Shown here: piece after piece, positions 14,614 to 22,051 of the stretch
How positions within the stretch are numbered: the first letter of the stretch is position 1
Layout of the letters: every line of letters starts with the position of its first letter
NCBI GenBank assembly: GCA_041178405.1
Contig: JBEGVK010000135.1
Location: forward strand, 1 to 27,456
Origin: UBA668 sp041178405
GTDB taxonomy: Bacteria; Actinomycetota; Acidimicrobiia; Acidimicrobiales; Ilumatobacteraceae
DNA length: 27,456 bases
Direction of reading: 5' to 3'
Notes under the pieces: generated by a model
Database searches by the model: none
What the model was told of the DNA's origin: nothing
What the model saw: the letters and a program-made list of their open reading frames with translations, nothing else
Made by a program: the position numbers and the translations under genes

Positions 14614-16404
14614 GTGAGCGACATCGACGACGACAGCGGCAGTGGCTTTGCCGCGCTCGGCCTGCGCAGCGAACTGCTGGCAGCGCTCGACGAGCTCGGC
14701 TACGAGGAGCCCACGCCCATCCAGCGCGAGACCATTCCCCACCTGCTCGCCGGAAGCGACCTCGTCGGCATGGCAGCCACCGGCACCGGCAAGACCGCCG
14801 CCTTCGCCCTCCCCGCCCTCGAACTGGTGCAGGGGCCTGCTGCCGCCGCCGTTGCGCTGGTCCTGGTACCCACCCGCGAGCTGGCCATGCAGGTGAGCGA
14901 GGCCTTCTTCCGCTACGGCCGCCGCGTGGGCGCAACATGCGTGCCGGTCTACGGCGGCCAGCCCATCTACCGCCAGCTCCAGGCGCTCGACCGCGGCGTC
15001 CATGTCGTGGTGGGCACTCCCGGCCGCGTCCTCGACCACGTTGGCCGCGGCTCGCTGCCCCTGAACGACATCCGCATGGTCGTGCTCGACGAGGCCGACG
15101 AGATGCTCGACATGGGCTTTGCCGACGACATCGAGAGCATCCTCGAATCGGTGTCCGGCGAGCACCAGACCGTGATGTTCTCGGCGACGATGCCGCCGCG
15201 CATCGAACGCATCGCCAAGCAGCATCTCCGCAACCCCGTGCGCATCCAGGTGACAAAGGGCGACACCGATGCGAGCCGCGGCTCGGTCCGCCAGACCGCC
15301 TACATCGTCGGACGAGGACACAAGCCGGCGACGCTGGGACGGGTGCTCGACATCGAGGCGCCCGGCGGGGTGCTGGTGTTCTGCCGCACGCGCACCGAGG
15401 TCGACCAGCTGACAGAGACGATGAATGTCCGTGGCTACCGCGCCGAGGCACTGCATGGCGGCATGGACCAGGCGCAACGCGACCGCGTGATGGGCCGTCT
15501 GCGCGACGGGACTGCCGAGCTGCTCGTCGCCACCGACGTGGCGGCGCGCGGCCTCGACGTCGACACGCTCACGCATGTCGTCAACTACGACGTGCCCTCC
15601 GCGCCCGAGAGCTACGTGCACCGCATCGGCCGCGTCGGCCGTGCAGGCCGCACAGGCGTGGCGATCACCCTCGCCGAGCCGCGAGAGCAGCGCCTGCTGC
15701 GCAACATCGAGCAGCTCACCGGCCAGACGATTGCCATCGAGAAGGTCCCCAGCATCGCCGACCTCCGCGCTGCTCAACTCGACCAGACCGTGCAGGCGGT
15801 GCGCGAGTCGCTGGCCGCCGACGACCTCGACGACTTCTCACCGGTGCTCCACGCCCTGCGCGGCGATGCCGACGAGCGGCTGATTGCCCTGGCCGCCATC
15901 CGACTGTTCCACGAGGCAGCGGGCAACACTGTCGACCAGCATGAGATCCCCGATCTCAGTGAGCGCACCGAGCGGCGCGATCAGCGCCAGCGCGGCACCT
16001 CCGGCGAACGCCCCGATCGCGGGCGAGATCAGCGGCCCGACTCGGGCGACACCGGATTCGTCTACGTGGGTGTCGGCAGGTCAGCGGGCATGCGTCCCGG
16101 CGACCTGGTCGGCGCCATCGCCAACGAGACCAACCTCTCGGGGCGCCAGATCGGGCCGATCCGCATCACCGACAACCACAGCGTCGTCGGCGTCCCCGCC
16201 GGCAGCGTCGACACCGTCGTCGCAGCACTGCGCGGCACGCTGATCCGGGGCAAGACGGCCACCGTGCGGCCGTACACGAACGACGGGCCCGCCGAGAAGA
16301 AGGGCCACCGCGGCCAGTTCAAGCCCGCTGCCACCGGCCGGGCACCGAAGGGCGCCAAGCCGTCTACTGGCGGGAAGCCACCTCGGGGCGGCCGCTCGCG
16401 GTGA
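14614..16404 (+). CDS. DEAD-box ATP-dependent RNA helicase (DeaD/CsdA type)
   Basis: A 596-residue helicase. Motifs in order: Q motif YEEPTPIQ (30-37), Walker A AATGTGKT (54-61), PTREL (86-90), GTPGR (134-138), DEAD as VLDEADEMLDMGF (157-169), SAT (190-192), then the second RecA domain with VFCRTRTE, ATDVAARGLD and HRIGRVGRAGRTG. Residues about 480-555 are a DbpA-type RNA-binding domain (FVYVGVGRSAGMRPGDLVGAI, GPIRITDNHSVVGVP), followed by a basic Gly/Lys/Arg tail. Such enzymes unwind short RNA duplexes in ribosome assembly, mRNA decay or cold adaptation. The GTG start at 14614 is supported by a strong Shine-Dalgarno. The last 41 bp overlap the 3' end of the convergent hydantoinase gene, so the basic tail is encoded opposite the other protein's C-terminus. 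Confidence 0.95.
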   Translation: MSDIDDDSGSGFAALGLRSELLAALDELGYEEPTPIQRETIPHLLAGSDLVGMAATGTGKTAAFALPALELVQGPAAAAVALVLVPTRELAMQVSEAFFRYGRRVGATCVPVYGGQPIYRQLQALDRGVHVVVGTPGRVLDHVGRGSLPLNDIRMVVLDEADEMLDMGFADDIESILESVSGEHQTVMFSATMPPRIERIAKQHLRNPVRIQVTKGDTDASRGSVRQTAYIVGRGHKPATLGRVLDIEAPGGVLVFCRTRTEVDQLTETMNVRGYRAEALHGGMDQAQRDRVMGRLRDGTAELLVATDVAARGLDVDTLTHVVNYDVPSAPESYVHRIGRVGRAGRTGVAITLAEPREQRLLRNIEQLTGQTIAIEKVPSIADLRAAQLDQTVQAVRESLAADDLDDFSPVLHALRGDADERLIALAAIRLFHEAAGNTVDQHEIPDLSERTERRDQRQRGTSGERPDRGRDQRPDSGDTGFVYVGVGRSAGMRPGDLVGAIANETNLSGRQIGPIRITDNHSVVGVPAGSVDTVVAALRGTLIRGKTATVRPYTNDGPAEKKGHRGQFKPAATGRAPKGAKPSTGGKPPRGGRSR

Positions 16405-18358
16405 GCACCAGCGTTCCTTCCACGAAGAAGTCGCTGCCGCCGATGTCGACCACCTGAGGCTCCCACCGCTCGCGTGTCTCGAACTCTGCTGCGCCCGCGG
16501 CACGCATGTCGCGGTCGAGTCCCGACTGCAGATGGCGGCGAGCGTGCTGCAGAGCCGCCTCGAGATCGCCGAACATCGCAGGCTGCTCGCCTGCATGCAC
16601 GATGTACTGCCCCGACTGAGGGGCACTGACCACGCACTGGGCGCTGAGCCTCACGCGGCCGACAACGGCACCGACCGCATTGGCGACTCCTGCGTGGTCG
16701 GGTATGCGCGACTCGGCACCCAGCAGGGCGGCGACCATCGGGTAGTACGTCGGCGCCGAGGCGCCGAGACCAACGAGCGGCGACCCGAGTGAGACGGCCA
16801 CGCGCGCTGCGCTTCCCCGGCGGTCGAGAGCCGCCTGCACCACGGGCGTCGAGACCGCCTCAGCAGCGAGGCCGTCGTGCTCGAACGCGGCGGCCAGCAC
16901 CGCCTCGGCCGAGCGGCGGACCAGCGCGTCAATCGTGAGCCTCGCAATCTCCTGGCCGTCGACAGCGATGTACTTGCCCTGCCGGTCGCGGCGCTTCGCA
17001 AAGAGATCCGCTGCCTTAGCGGCTACCTCGGCGTCGTACGTCTGCTGCATGCCCAGCACGTGCGCCGCATCAGTGGGCGTGAACGCTGCGATCTGCAATT
17101 GGCCGCGCTGCACCATTCGGTCGATCACCCGCTGCTGCTGGAGCGTGGCGAGCACCTCGGCCGCCACTGCGACACGTCCACCCATTCGCTCGAGCACATT
17201 GCGCTCGACACCTTCTGCCGACGCAAGGTGGCGTTCGCGCTCCTCGGACACCAGCACGATGCCGTCGAGTTCGGACGGCATGAATGCGGTGAGCTGCTCG
17301 TCGAGCATCGAGCGCAGCAGCGCCGGCTCGTCGAGCGCCAGCTGGCACAGCGGAATCACCTTGCGCGGGCCGATCCGCAGGACCGGTCCGGCAGCTCGCG
17401 GGTCGTTGCGAACCCTGCTGTCGCCGCCGAGGCCGTGGGTGCGCATCGCAACGGCCTGCACCATCGTGCGATGTCCTCCCACCGAGGCGCCGTCGGGGCT
17501 CACCTCGGGAACGCCGTCGCGCAGCACGGCGATGTCGGTGGTGGTGCCGCCGATGTCGCTGATGATGGCATCGGCGAGCCCGGTGAGGTGTGCTGCACCG
17601 ACAAGGCTCGCAGCCGGCCCCGACAGGATCGTCTCGATCGGCCGTTCCCGCACGAAGGCGGCGCTCACCAGCGATCCGTCGCCGCGCACGACCATCAGCG
17701 GCGCCGCAATCCCCCGCTGGACGAGCGCCGACTCGGCGGTTCGCACCAGTCCGTCGATGATGGGGATCAGCCTGGCGTTGAGAATGGCGGTGACAGCGCG
17801 CTTCGGCCCGTTGAGCCGCGCTGAGAGGTGATGGCTGAGCGTGACGGGCAGTCCGCTCACACGGCGCACGACCTCGGCAGCAGCGATCTCGTGGTCGGGA
17901 TTGCGCACGCTGAACTGCGACGTCACGGCGAACGCGTCGACCCGGCCCATCACGGCGGCAATCTCGTCAGCGAGGCGGTCGAGCGGCACCGCCGACACCT
18001 CGCCCCCGTGCGGATCGTGCCCGCCGGGCAGGAACACTGCCGGATCGCTGCCGAGCGCCTCGGCCAACCCCGCTCGCTCGACCACCTCGTGGTCGAATCC
18101 GATGATGATGGCACCTACCGGCCTGCCCTTGCCCTCGACGAGCGCGTTCGTCGCCAGCGTGGTACTGAGCGAGACCAGTTCGATGTCGGAGGGTGCCGCC
18201 ACGCCCGCCTCCAGGACCGCGTCAATGGCGCCGCAGACGCCAATGGAGAGATCGTGATGTGTCGTGGGCGACTTGGCAGCTGCGCGAACGGCGCCTGCCG
18301 ACTCGTCGTACAGCACGGCATCGGTATACGTGCCGCCGGTGTCGATGCCCAAGAGCAT
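16364..18358 (-). CDS. HyuA-type hydantoinase/oxoprolinase subunit (orphan)
   Basis: A 664-residue protein of the hydantoinase A / 5-oxoprolinase N-terminal family, an ATP-dependent ring-opening amidase fold related to actin-like ATPases. Motifs: LGIDTGGTYTDAVLYD (phosphate loop, residues 3-18), STTLATNALVEGKG (about 69-82), SGPAASLVGA (about 245-255) and SDIGGTTTDIAVLRDG (about 267-282). The family hydrolyses hydantoins, oxoproline or acetone-type substrates with a HyuB partner. No HyuB is encoded next to it, and after the conserved core the sequence departs from textbook HyuA, so it may act alone or on another substrate. ATG 18358 has a TAGATT box exactly six bases upstream. It is divergent from the MFS transporter, which may import its substrate, and its 3' end overlaps the helicase gene. 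Confidence 0.85.
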   Translation of the reverse strand: MLLGIDTGGTYTDAVLYDESAGAVRAAAKSPTTHHDLSIGVCGAIDAVLEAGVAAPSDIELVSLSTTLATNALVEGKGRPVGAIIIGFDHEVVERAGLAEALGSDPAVFLPGGHDPHGGEVSAVPLDRLADEIAAVMGRVDAFAVTSQFSVRNPDHEIAAAEVVRRVSGLPVTLSHHLSARLNGPKRAVTAILNARLIPIIDGLVRTAESALVQRGIAAPLMVVRGDGSLVSAAFVRERPIETILSGPAASLVGAAHLTGLADAIISDIGGTTTDIAVLRDGVPEVSPDGASVGGHRTMVQAVAMRTHGLGGDSRVRNDPRAAGPVLRIGPRKVIPLCQLALDEPALLRSMLDEQLTAFMPSELDGIVLVSEERERHLASAEGVERNVLERMGGRVAVAAEVLATLQQQRVIDRMVQRGQLQIAAFTPTDAAHVLGMQQTYDAEVAAKAADLFAKRRDRQGKYIAVDGQEIARLTIDALVRRSAEAVLAAAFEHDGLAAEAVSTPVVQAALDRRGSAARVAVSLGSPLVGLGASAPTYYPMVAALLGAESRIPDHAGVANAVGAVVGRVRLSAQCVVSAPQSGQYIVHAGEQPAMFGDLEAALQHARRHLQSGLDRDMRAAGAAEFETRERWEPQVVDIGGSDFFVEGTLVLTASGRPEVASRQ

Positions 18359-18364
18359 TCAGCC

Positions 18365-18370
18365 AATCTA
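18365..18370 (-). promoter_or_regulatory. -10 box, leaderless start of the HyuA gene
   Basis: On the minus strand TAGATT is followed by GGCTGA and the ATG at 18358. The gap to the divergent MFS gene is only 39 bp, so both promoters must overlap. For the MFS direction only a poor match (TAGACC, 18385-18390) is seen. Confidence 0.5.
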
Positions 18371-18397
18371 CGCAGCGTGCCTGCTAGACCAGACGTG

Positions 18398-19552
18398 ATG
18401 TCGACGGCCGCCCCTCGCAAGGGATTCCGCTGGGACCGTCTCACGGTGGCGACCGTGGCCGGCTACTGCATGCAGATCTGCGCGGTCAGCGTGGGCGTGG
18501 TGTTCAGCGAACTGCGCGAGCAGTTCGGCATCTCTGCCGTGGTCACCGCCCTTCACGGCAGCATGTTCGGCTTCGGGCTGCTGGTGATGGGCGCGACGGG
18601 CGTGCCGATCGTCGACCGACTCGGCCGCCGAGCCGCCATCTCCACCGCCTTTGCGCTCGTCGCCGCCGGCGTTGCCGTCTTCTGCCTCGGCCCGGCATGG
18701 CCGATCACGCTGCTCGGCACTGCTGTCAGCGGACTCGGCGGTGCACTCTGGGTGTTGGTGGCGCCGGGCTTGATCAGCGACCACCACGGCCCGAACCGCG
18801 CTCCTGCCTTTGCCGCCGTGAACGGGGTCCCCGCCCTCGCCGCCATCGCCTTCTCGATCGCCATCGGCGCCACACTCTCGGCAGATGCCGGATGGCGGGC
18901 TCCGTATGCGCTGCTCACTGCGCTCGTGGTCGCCGCCACTGCACTGGCCTGGCGCAGCGTCGCGCTGCCCGACCCAGCGCGGCATTCACAGTTCACCCTC
19001 CGCCACTTCGCCGACCGGTCGGTGTTCGTGCCGTGGGCGCGGATCGTCAACGTCGTGCTTGCCGAGTTCACCATCGGCATCTGGGCAGTCACCTACCTCC
19101 GCGAAGTCGGCGGAGCGTCAGCAGGCGCCGCCCCGCTCCTCGCTGTGGTGTTCGGCCTGATGATGTTCGCCGTGCGCATGGGCATCAGCAGCGTGCTGCG
19201 CGTTCTCGGCCGCTGGACGCTCTCGGTGTCGTTCGCGGTCCTCGGCCTCGCCGCGGTCGCGATGTGCTTCGCAGGGCCGCTCTGGGCGAGGGTGGCGGCT
19301 CTCACGGTCGCCGGCATAGGCGGGGCCCCGCTGTATCCGCTGATCGTCGACCGCTTCTACGACACTGCCGGCCACCGACTCGACTCGGTGGGGCTGGGCG
19401 CCTACTCGGCGCTCGCCAGTGGCGTCGGCGTGCTGGTCGGGCCCCTGCTCGTCGGTGTCACTGCTGATCTGGTCGGCCTGCGCTGGGCGGTGCTGGTGAT
19501 CACCGCCCTTGCGGCCATCGGCGTGGCAACCCTTCGCCCGACCCCCCGCTGA
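18398..19552 (+). CDS. MFS transporter
   Basis: A 384-residue polytopic membrane protein with about twelve hydrophobic segments, the normal layout of the major facilitator superfamily. The loop between the second and third segments carries VDRLGRRAA, matching the MFS motif A (G-x-x-x-D-R-x-G-R-R). A longer central loop follows the sixth segment (about residues 190-210, DPARHSQFTLRH). It should move a small solute across the cytoplasmic membrane by proton coupling; the substrate is unknown. The ATG at 18398 is preferred over the GTG one codon earlier; the open frame extends far upstream but that part is antisense to the hydantoinase gene. The head-to-head arrangement with HyuA suggests uptake or export of its substrate or product. 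Confidence 0.85.
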   Translation: MSTAAPRKGFRWDRLTVATVAGYCMQICAVSVGVVFSELREQFGISAVVTALHGSMFGFGLLVMGATGVPIVDRLGRRAAISTAFALVAAGVAVFCLGPAWPITLLGTAVSGLGGALWVLVAPGLISDHHGPNRAPAFAAVNGVPALAAIAFSIAIGATLSADAGWRAPYALLTALVVAATALAWRSVALPDPARHSQFTLRHFADRSVFVPWARIVNVVLAEFTIGIWAVTYLREVGGASAGAAPLLAVVFGLMMFAVRMGISSVLRVLGRWTLSVSFAVLGLAAVAMCFAGPLWARVAALTVAGIGGAPLYPLIVDRFYDTAGHRLDSVGLGAYSALASGVGVLVGPLLVGVTADLVGLRWAVLVITALAAIGVATLRPTPR

Positions 19553-19562
19553 CACTTTGTCA
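19550..19562. promoter_or_regulatory. Short palindrome at the MFS stop codon, candidate operator
   Basis: TGACA-CTT-TGTCA is a perfect inverted repeat with 5-bp arms. It begins at the MFS stop codon and is the first of three inverted repeats before the oxidoreductase gene. Its half-site TGACA is also found in the operator-like repeat at 8657-8675. Confidence 0.35.
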
Positions 19563-19563
19563 A

Positions 19564-19584
19564 TGCGGCGCGAACTGCGCCGCA
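19564..19584 (+). terminator. GC-rich hairpin after the MFS gene
   Basis: TGCGGCGC-GAACT-GCGCCGCA forms a perfect 8-bp stem with a 5-base loop, 12 bases after the MFS stop. It lacks a T-tract, as is common for actinobacterial hairpin terminators. It is the only strong stem-loop at a gene end in the window. Confidence 0.55.
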
Positions 19585-19592
19585 CCACCGGA

Positions 19593-19618
19593 CCGACTCG
19601 GGAGTCGGGTGCTACCGT
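19593..19618 (+). promoter_or_regulatory. Promoter and inverted repeat before the luciferase-like oxidoreductase
   Basis: A -10 candidate TACCGT (19613-19618) lies inside GCTACCGTCG, the same ten bases as the cofE promoter core. Immediately upstream is an inverted repeat CCGACTC-GG-GAGTCGG (19593-19608) in the spacer/-35 region, a plausible regulator site. A leader of about 48 bases with GGAGG (19664-19668) follows. Confidence 0.45.
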
Positions 19619-19672
19619 CGGGGCGGCGGGCGAGTGCCCGTCAAGCACCCACGGGCTGGCCACGGAGGTCGG

Positions 19673-20833
19673 ATGAGAGTCGGAGCGTTCTTCTTCGGTG
19701 GCGTCGAGATGACCGACGCCGGGGCCGGACTGCCGGCCCCGATGGACCGCCGCTACGACAATGCGGCGTGCTGGGACGCCACGCTCAAGTACGTCGATGC
19801 GGCCATCACCGCCGACCGCCTCGGATACGACAGTTTCTGGACGACCGAGCACCACTTCCAGTACGAGGGATACGAGGTCATCCCCAACGGTCTGCTCATC
19901 TCGGCCTGGATCGCAGCCAAGACCCAGAACATCCGCCTCGGCGCGATGTTCAACGTCGTGCCGCAGTGGAATCCGCTCCGGCTCGCCGAGGACTTCGCCA
20001 CCCTGCACAACCTGTCGGGGGGACGAGGCATGCTCGGCGTCGGACGTGGCACCGTGCCACGCGAGATCCTGCACCTCAACGACTTCCAGGTGTCGATCGG
20101 ATCGCACGACAACCCCGAGAAGTCGGCTGACGACACCAAGAATCGCGAGTACTTCGAGGAGCAGATGGAGATCATCCGCATGGCCCTCGACAACGAGACC
20201 TTCTCGTTCAGCGGCAAGTACTTCCAGATCCCCGTGCCGGGAATCCCCGACCGCGGACATACGGTGCAGAACCTCACGCTCATCCCGCGGCCGATGTATC
20301 CCTACGAGATCTGGCAGGCGGCCACGAGTCCGCCCACCGTCGAGTACGCACCGCGCGTCAATCACGGCGCCGTGTTCTGGAACCAGAATCCCGCCTTCAT
20401 CAAGCGCATGTGGGACCGCTACGGCGAGGTCCACGAGCAGCACCACGGTGCCGGCCTGCCCGTCAGCGCGCAGCGAATGCTGGTGGTGAGCGTCCGCGTC
20501 GAGGACACCCACGAAGAGGCGGTGCGCACGTCGCGCGCCGGGCACGACGAGTTCTGGAAGTTCCTCGGCCCGTACGGATGGAGCCGCGGCTACATGGGCG
20601 AGGACGGCCGGCCGGTGAAGCCCGGTCTCATCCCCACGCTCGAGGAGTCGATCAAGCAGCGCACCATCCTCGTGGGCACTGCCGAGGACGTGGCCGAACA
20701 GGTGCAGGACTACAAGGACCTGCTCGGACTCGACTGCCTCACCATCTTCCCCCATCTCATCGGTGATTCGTACGCCAAGGCCGAGGAGCAGATGGAGCGG
20801 TTCATGGGCGAGGTCGTGCCGCTCGTCCGCTGA
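19673..20833 (+). CDS. Luciferase-like (LLM class) flavin/F420-dependent oxidoreductase
   Basis: A 386-residue TIM-barrel oxidoreductase of the bacterial-luciferase superfamily. Conserved segments: ADRLGYDSFWTTEHHF (about 47-62), IRLGAMFNVVPQWNPLRLAEDFATL (about 84-108), LSGGRGMLGVGRG (about 112-124), and KYFQIP. The EHHF and GRGMLGVGRG motifs are those of alkanal/alkane and F420-dependent family members. The cofactor may be FMN or F420; the CofE gene 3.4 kb away shows F420 is made by this organism but does not settle it. The ATG at 19673 is chosen because GGAGG lies four bases upstream; the frame is open for 13 more codons. The next gene starts 7 bp after its stop, so both are likely cotranscribed. 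Confidence 0.9.
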   Translation: MRVGAFFFGGVEMTDAGAGLPAPMDRRYDNAACWDATLKYVDAAITADRLGYDSFWTTEHHFQYEGYEVIPNGLLISAWIAAKTQNIRLGAMFNVVPQWNPLRLAEDFATLHNLSGGRGMLGVGRGTVPREILHLNDFQVSIGSHDNPEKSADDTKNREYFEEQMEIIRMALDNETFSFSGKYFQIPVPGIPDRGHTVQNLTLIPRPMYPYEIWQAATSPPTVEYAPRVNHGAVFWNQNPAFIKRMWDRYGEVHEQHHGAGLPVSAQRMLVVSVRVEDTHEEAVRTSRAGHDEFWKFLGPYGWSRGYMGEDGRPVKPGLIPTLEESIKQRTILVGTAEDVAEQVQDYKDLLGLDCLTIFPHLIGDSYAKAEEQMERFMGEVVPLVR

Positions 20834-20840
20834 CGACGCA

Positions 20841-21224
20841 ATGAACGACGACGTACCCGTCGTACGGCTCGAGCCGTACGCAGGCCCGTGGGCCGATGAC
20901 GACCGCGACGCCAACCTCAAGGCCGATGTTGCGCTGTACTCGCGAATCGATCCGCTGCGGACCATACGCGGCCTCTCCGCTGCGACGTCCGTACCCGAGG
21001 GGGCCCTCGTGCGCTGGGTGCTGGCACGGTGGGCCAGCGAGGGAGCGTCGGGCCTGCTCGAGCTCGGCCCGACCTTCAGCCGCCGCCTGCACGAGGTGTG
21101 CCGCGCCGCCGAGACCGCCGACACCGACGTCGCCCGCCTTGAGGCCTACCACCGGTTGCGGCAGATGATCTCGTGGCTCAACCATCCCCTCGAATTCCCA
21201 GAGGTCTACGACCTCGACGAGTGA
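20841..21224 (+). CDS. Small conserved-looking protein of unknown function
   Basis: A 127-residue acidic, helix-rich protein without membrane segments. I do not recognise it with certainty; it may belong to a small actinobacterial DUF family such as DUF6027. Visible features are a negatively charged N-terminus (MNDDVPVVRLEPYAGPWADD), a central helical region about residues 30-75 (DPLRTIRGLSAATSVPEG then LVRWVLARWASEG) that resembles a helix-turn-helix shape, and a C-terminus rich in acidic residues. It starts 7 bp after the oxidoreductase stop and is probably its partner or regulator. Its last 19 bp overlap the 3' end of the convergent crotonase gene. The codon composition matches the neighbours, so it looks like a real gene. 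Confidence 0.7.
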   Translation: MNDDVPVVRLEPYAGPWADDDRDANLKADVALYSRIDPLRTIRGLSAATSVPEGALVRWVLARWASEGASGLLELGPTFSRRLHEVCRAAETADTDVARLEAYHRLRQMISWLNHPLEFPEVYDLDE

Positions 21225-21997
21225 CCTCGCCACGGGAACAACGGCGGGCGGCGCTCGCGGAAGGCGACGACTCCCTCGGCAGTCTCGCCTGACGACTCGG
21301 CCTCGTGGCTCCACTGCGCAGCCATCGCCACGGGCACGGCCCCATCGGCCATGACGGCGGCCACCATCTCCTTCGTCGCCGCCTGCGTGAGCAGCGACCG
21401 CGAGGCAAGGGTGTCGCAGAGCGCCGCAACCCGATCGTCGAGCAGCCCGGGCTCGACCACCTCGTCGACGAGGCCGATCCGATGCGCATCCGCCGCATCG
21501 ATGAGATCACCGGTGAAGAGAAGCCGCTTCGCAGCAGGGCCGAGCAGCCTCACGGCACGTTCGAGGGACGCAGCTGGGTACACGATGCCCAACTTCGACG
21601 GCGTGATGCCGAACCGGGCAGTGGAGGAGGCAATGCGGATGTCGCAGTCGATGGCCAGTGCAGCGCCACCGCCGATGCAGTCGCCATGGATGGCCGCGAC
21701 AGTCGGCTTGGGCAGCGTCGCCAGTGCGTCCTCGGCCGCCATGTTGACCTCGAGGAACGGACGCTCGCCATCTCCACGCGCAGCCAGCAGGTCGTTGATG
21801 TCGGCACCAGCGCAGAAGTGATTGCCCGCACCGCGCAGCACCACGACGCGCACTGCGTCGTCCTCCGCTAGCTGACGACATGCGGCCTCAAGCGCGGTCC
21901 ACATGGTGTGGTCGACTGCATTTCGCTTGTCGGGACGGTCGAGCGTGATCGCGCCGACCGGCCCGTCGAGCGACACCCGTACCCCGACCTGCTCCAC
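21206..21997 (-). CDS. Crotonase family protein (enoyl-CoA hydratase/isomerase-like)
   Basis: A 263-residue crotonase. The oxyanion-hole segments are clear: HFCAGADI (60-67) and GDCIGGGAAL (105-114). The two catalytic glutamates of mitochondrial enoyl-CoA hydratase (Glu144 and Glu164) are not present: by my alignment they correspond to Pro133 and Arg158 here, in RFGITPSKLGIVYP and GPAAKRLLFTGD. The fold should bind an acyl-CoA and stabilise an enolate, but simple hydration is doubtful; isomerase, decarboxylase or hydrolase chemistry is possible. GTG 21997 is supported by TAGCCT exactly six bases upstream. It is divergent from the aminotransferase and convergent with the small protein above. 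Confidence 0.88.
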   Translation of the reverse strand: MEQVGVRVSLDGPVGAITLDRPDKRNAVDHTMWTALEAACRQLAEDDAVRVVVLRGAGNHFCAGADINDLLAARGDGERPFLEVNMAAEDALATLPKPTVAAIHGDCIGGGAALAIDCDIRIASSTARFGITPSKLGIVYPAASLERAVRLLGPAAKRLLFTGDLIDAADAHRIGLVDEVVEPGLLDDRVAALCDTLASRSLLTQAATKEMVAAVMADGAVPVAMAAQWSHEAESSGETAEGVVAFRERRPPLFPWRGHSSRS

Positions 21998-22003
21998 GGG
22001 GTC

Positions 22004-22013
22004 AGGCTACGCT
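22004..22013. promoter_or_regulatory. Overlapping divergent -10 boxes (crotonase and aminotransferase)
   Basis: On the minus strand TAGCCT (22009-22004) lies six bases before the crotonase GTG, giving a leaderless mRNA. On the plus strand TACGCT (22008-22013) would start the aminotransferase transcript near 22020 with a leader of about 31 bases. The two boxes share bases 22008-22009, so the two promoters cannot be occupied at the same time. Confidence 0.45.
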
Positions 22014-22038
22014 CGCCAACGCCCCACCCCCGCCCTGT

Positions 22039-22051
22039 CAGTGAGTCACTG
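22039..22051. promoter_or_regulatory. Palindrome overlapping the aminotransferase start codon
   Basis: CAGTGA-G-TCACTG is a perfect 13-base inverted repeat whose last base is the G of the GTG start (22051). It could be an operator or a small hairpin masking the start. There is no obvious Shine-Dalgarno in front of this GTG. Confidence 0.4.
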
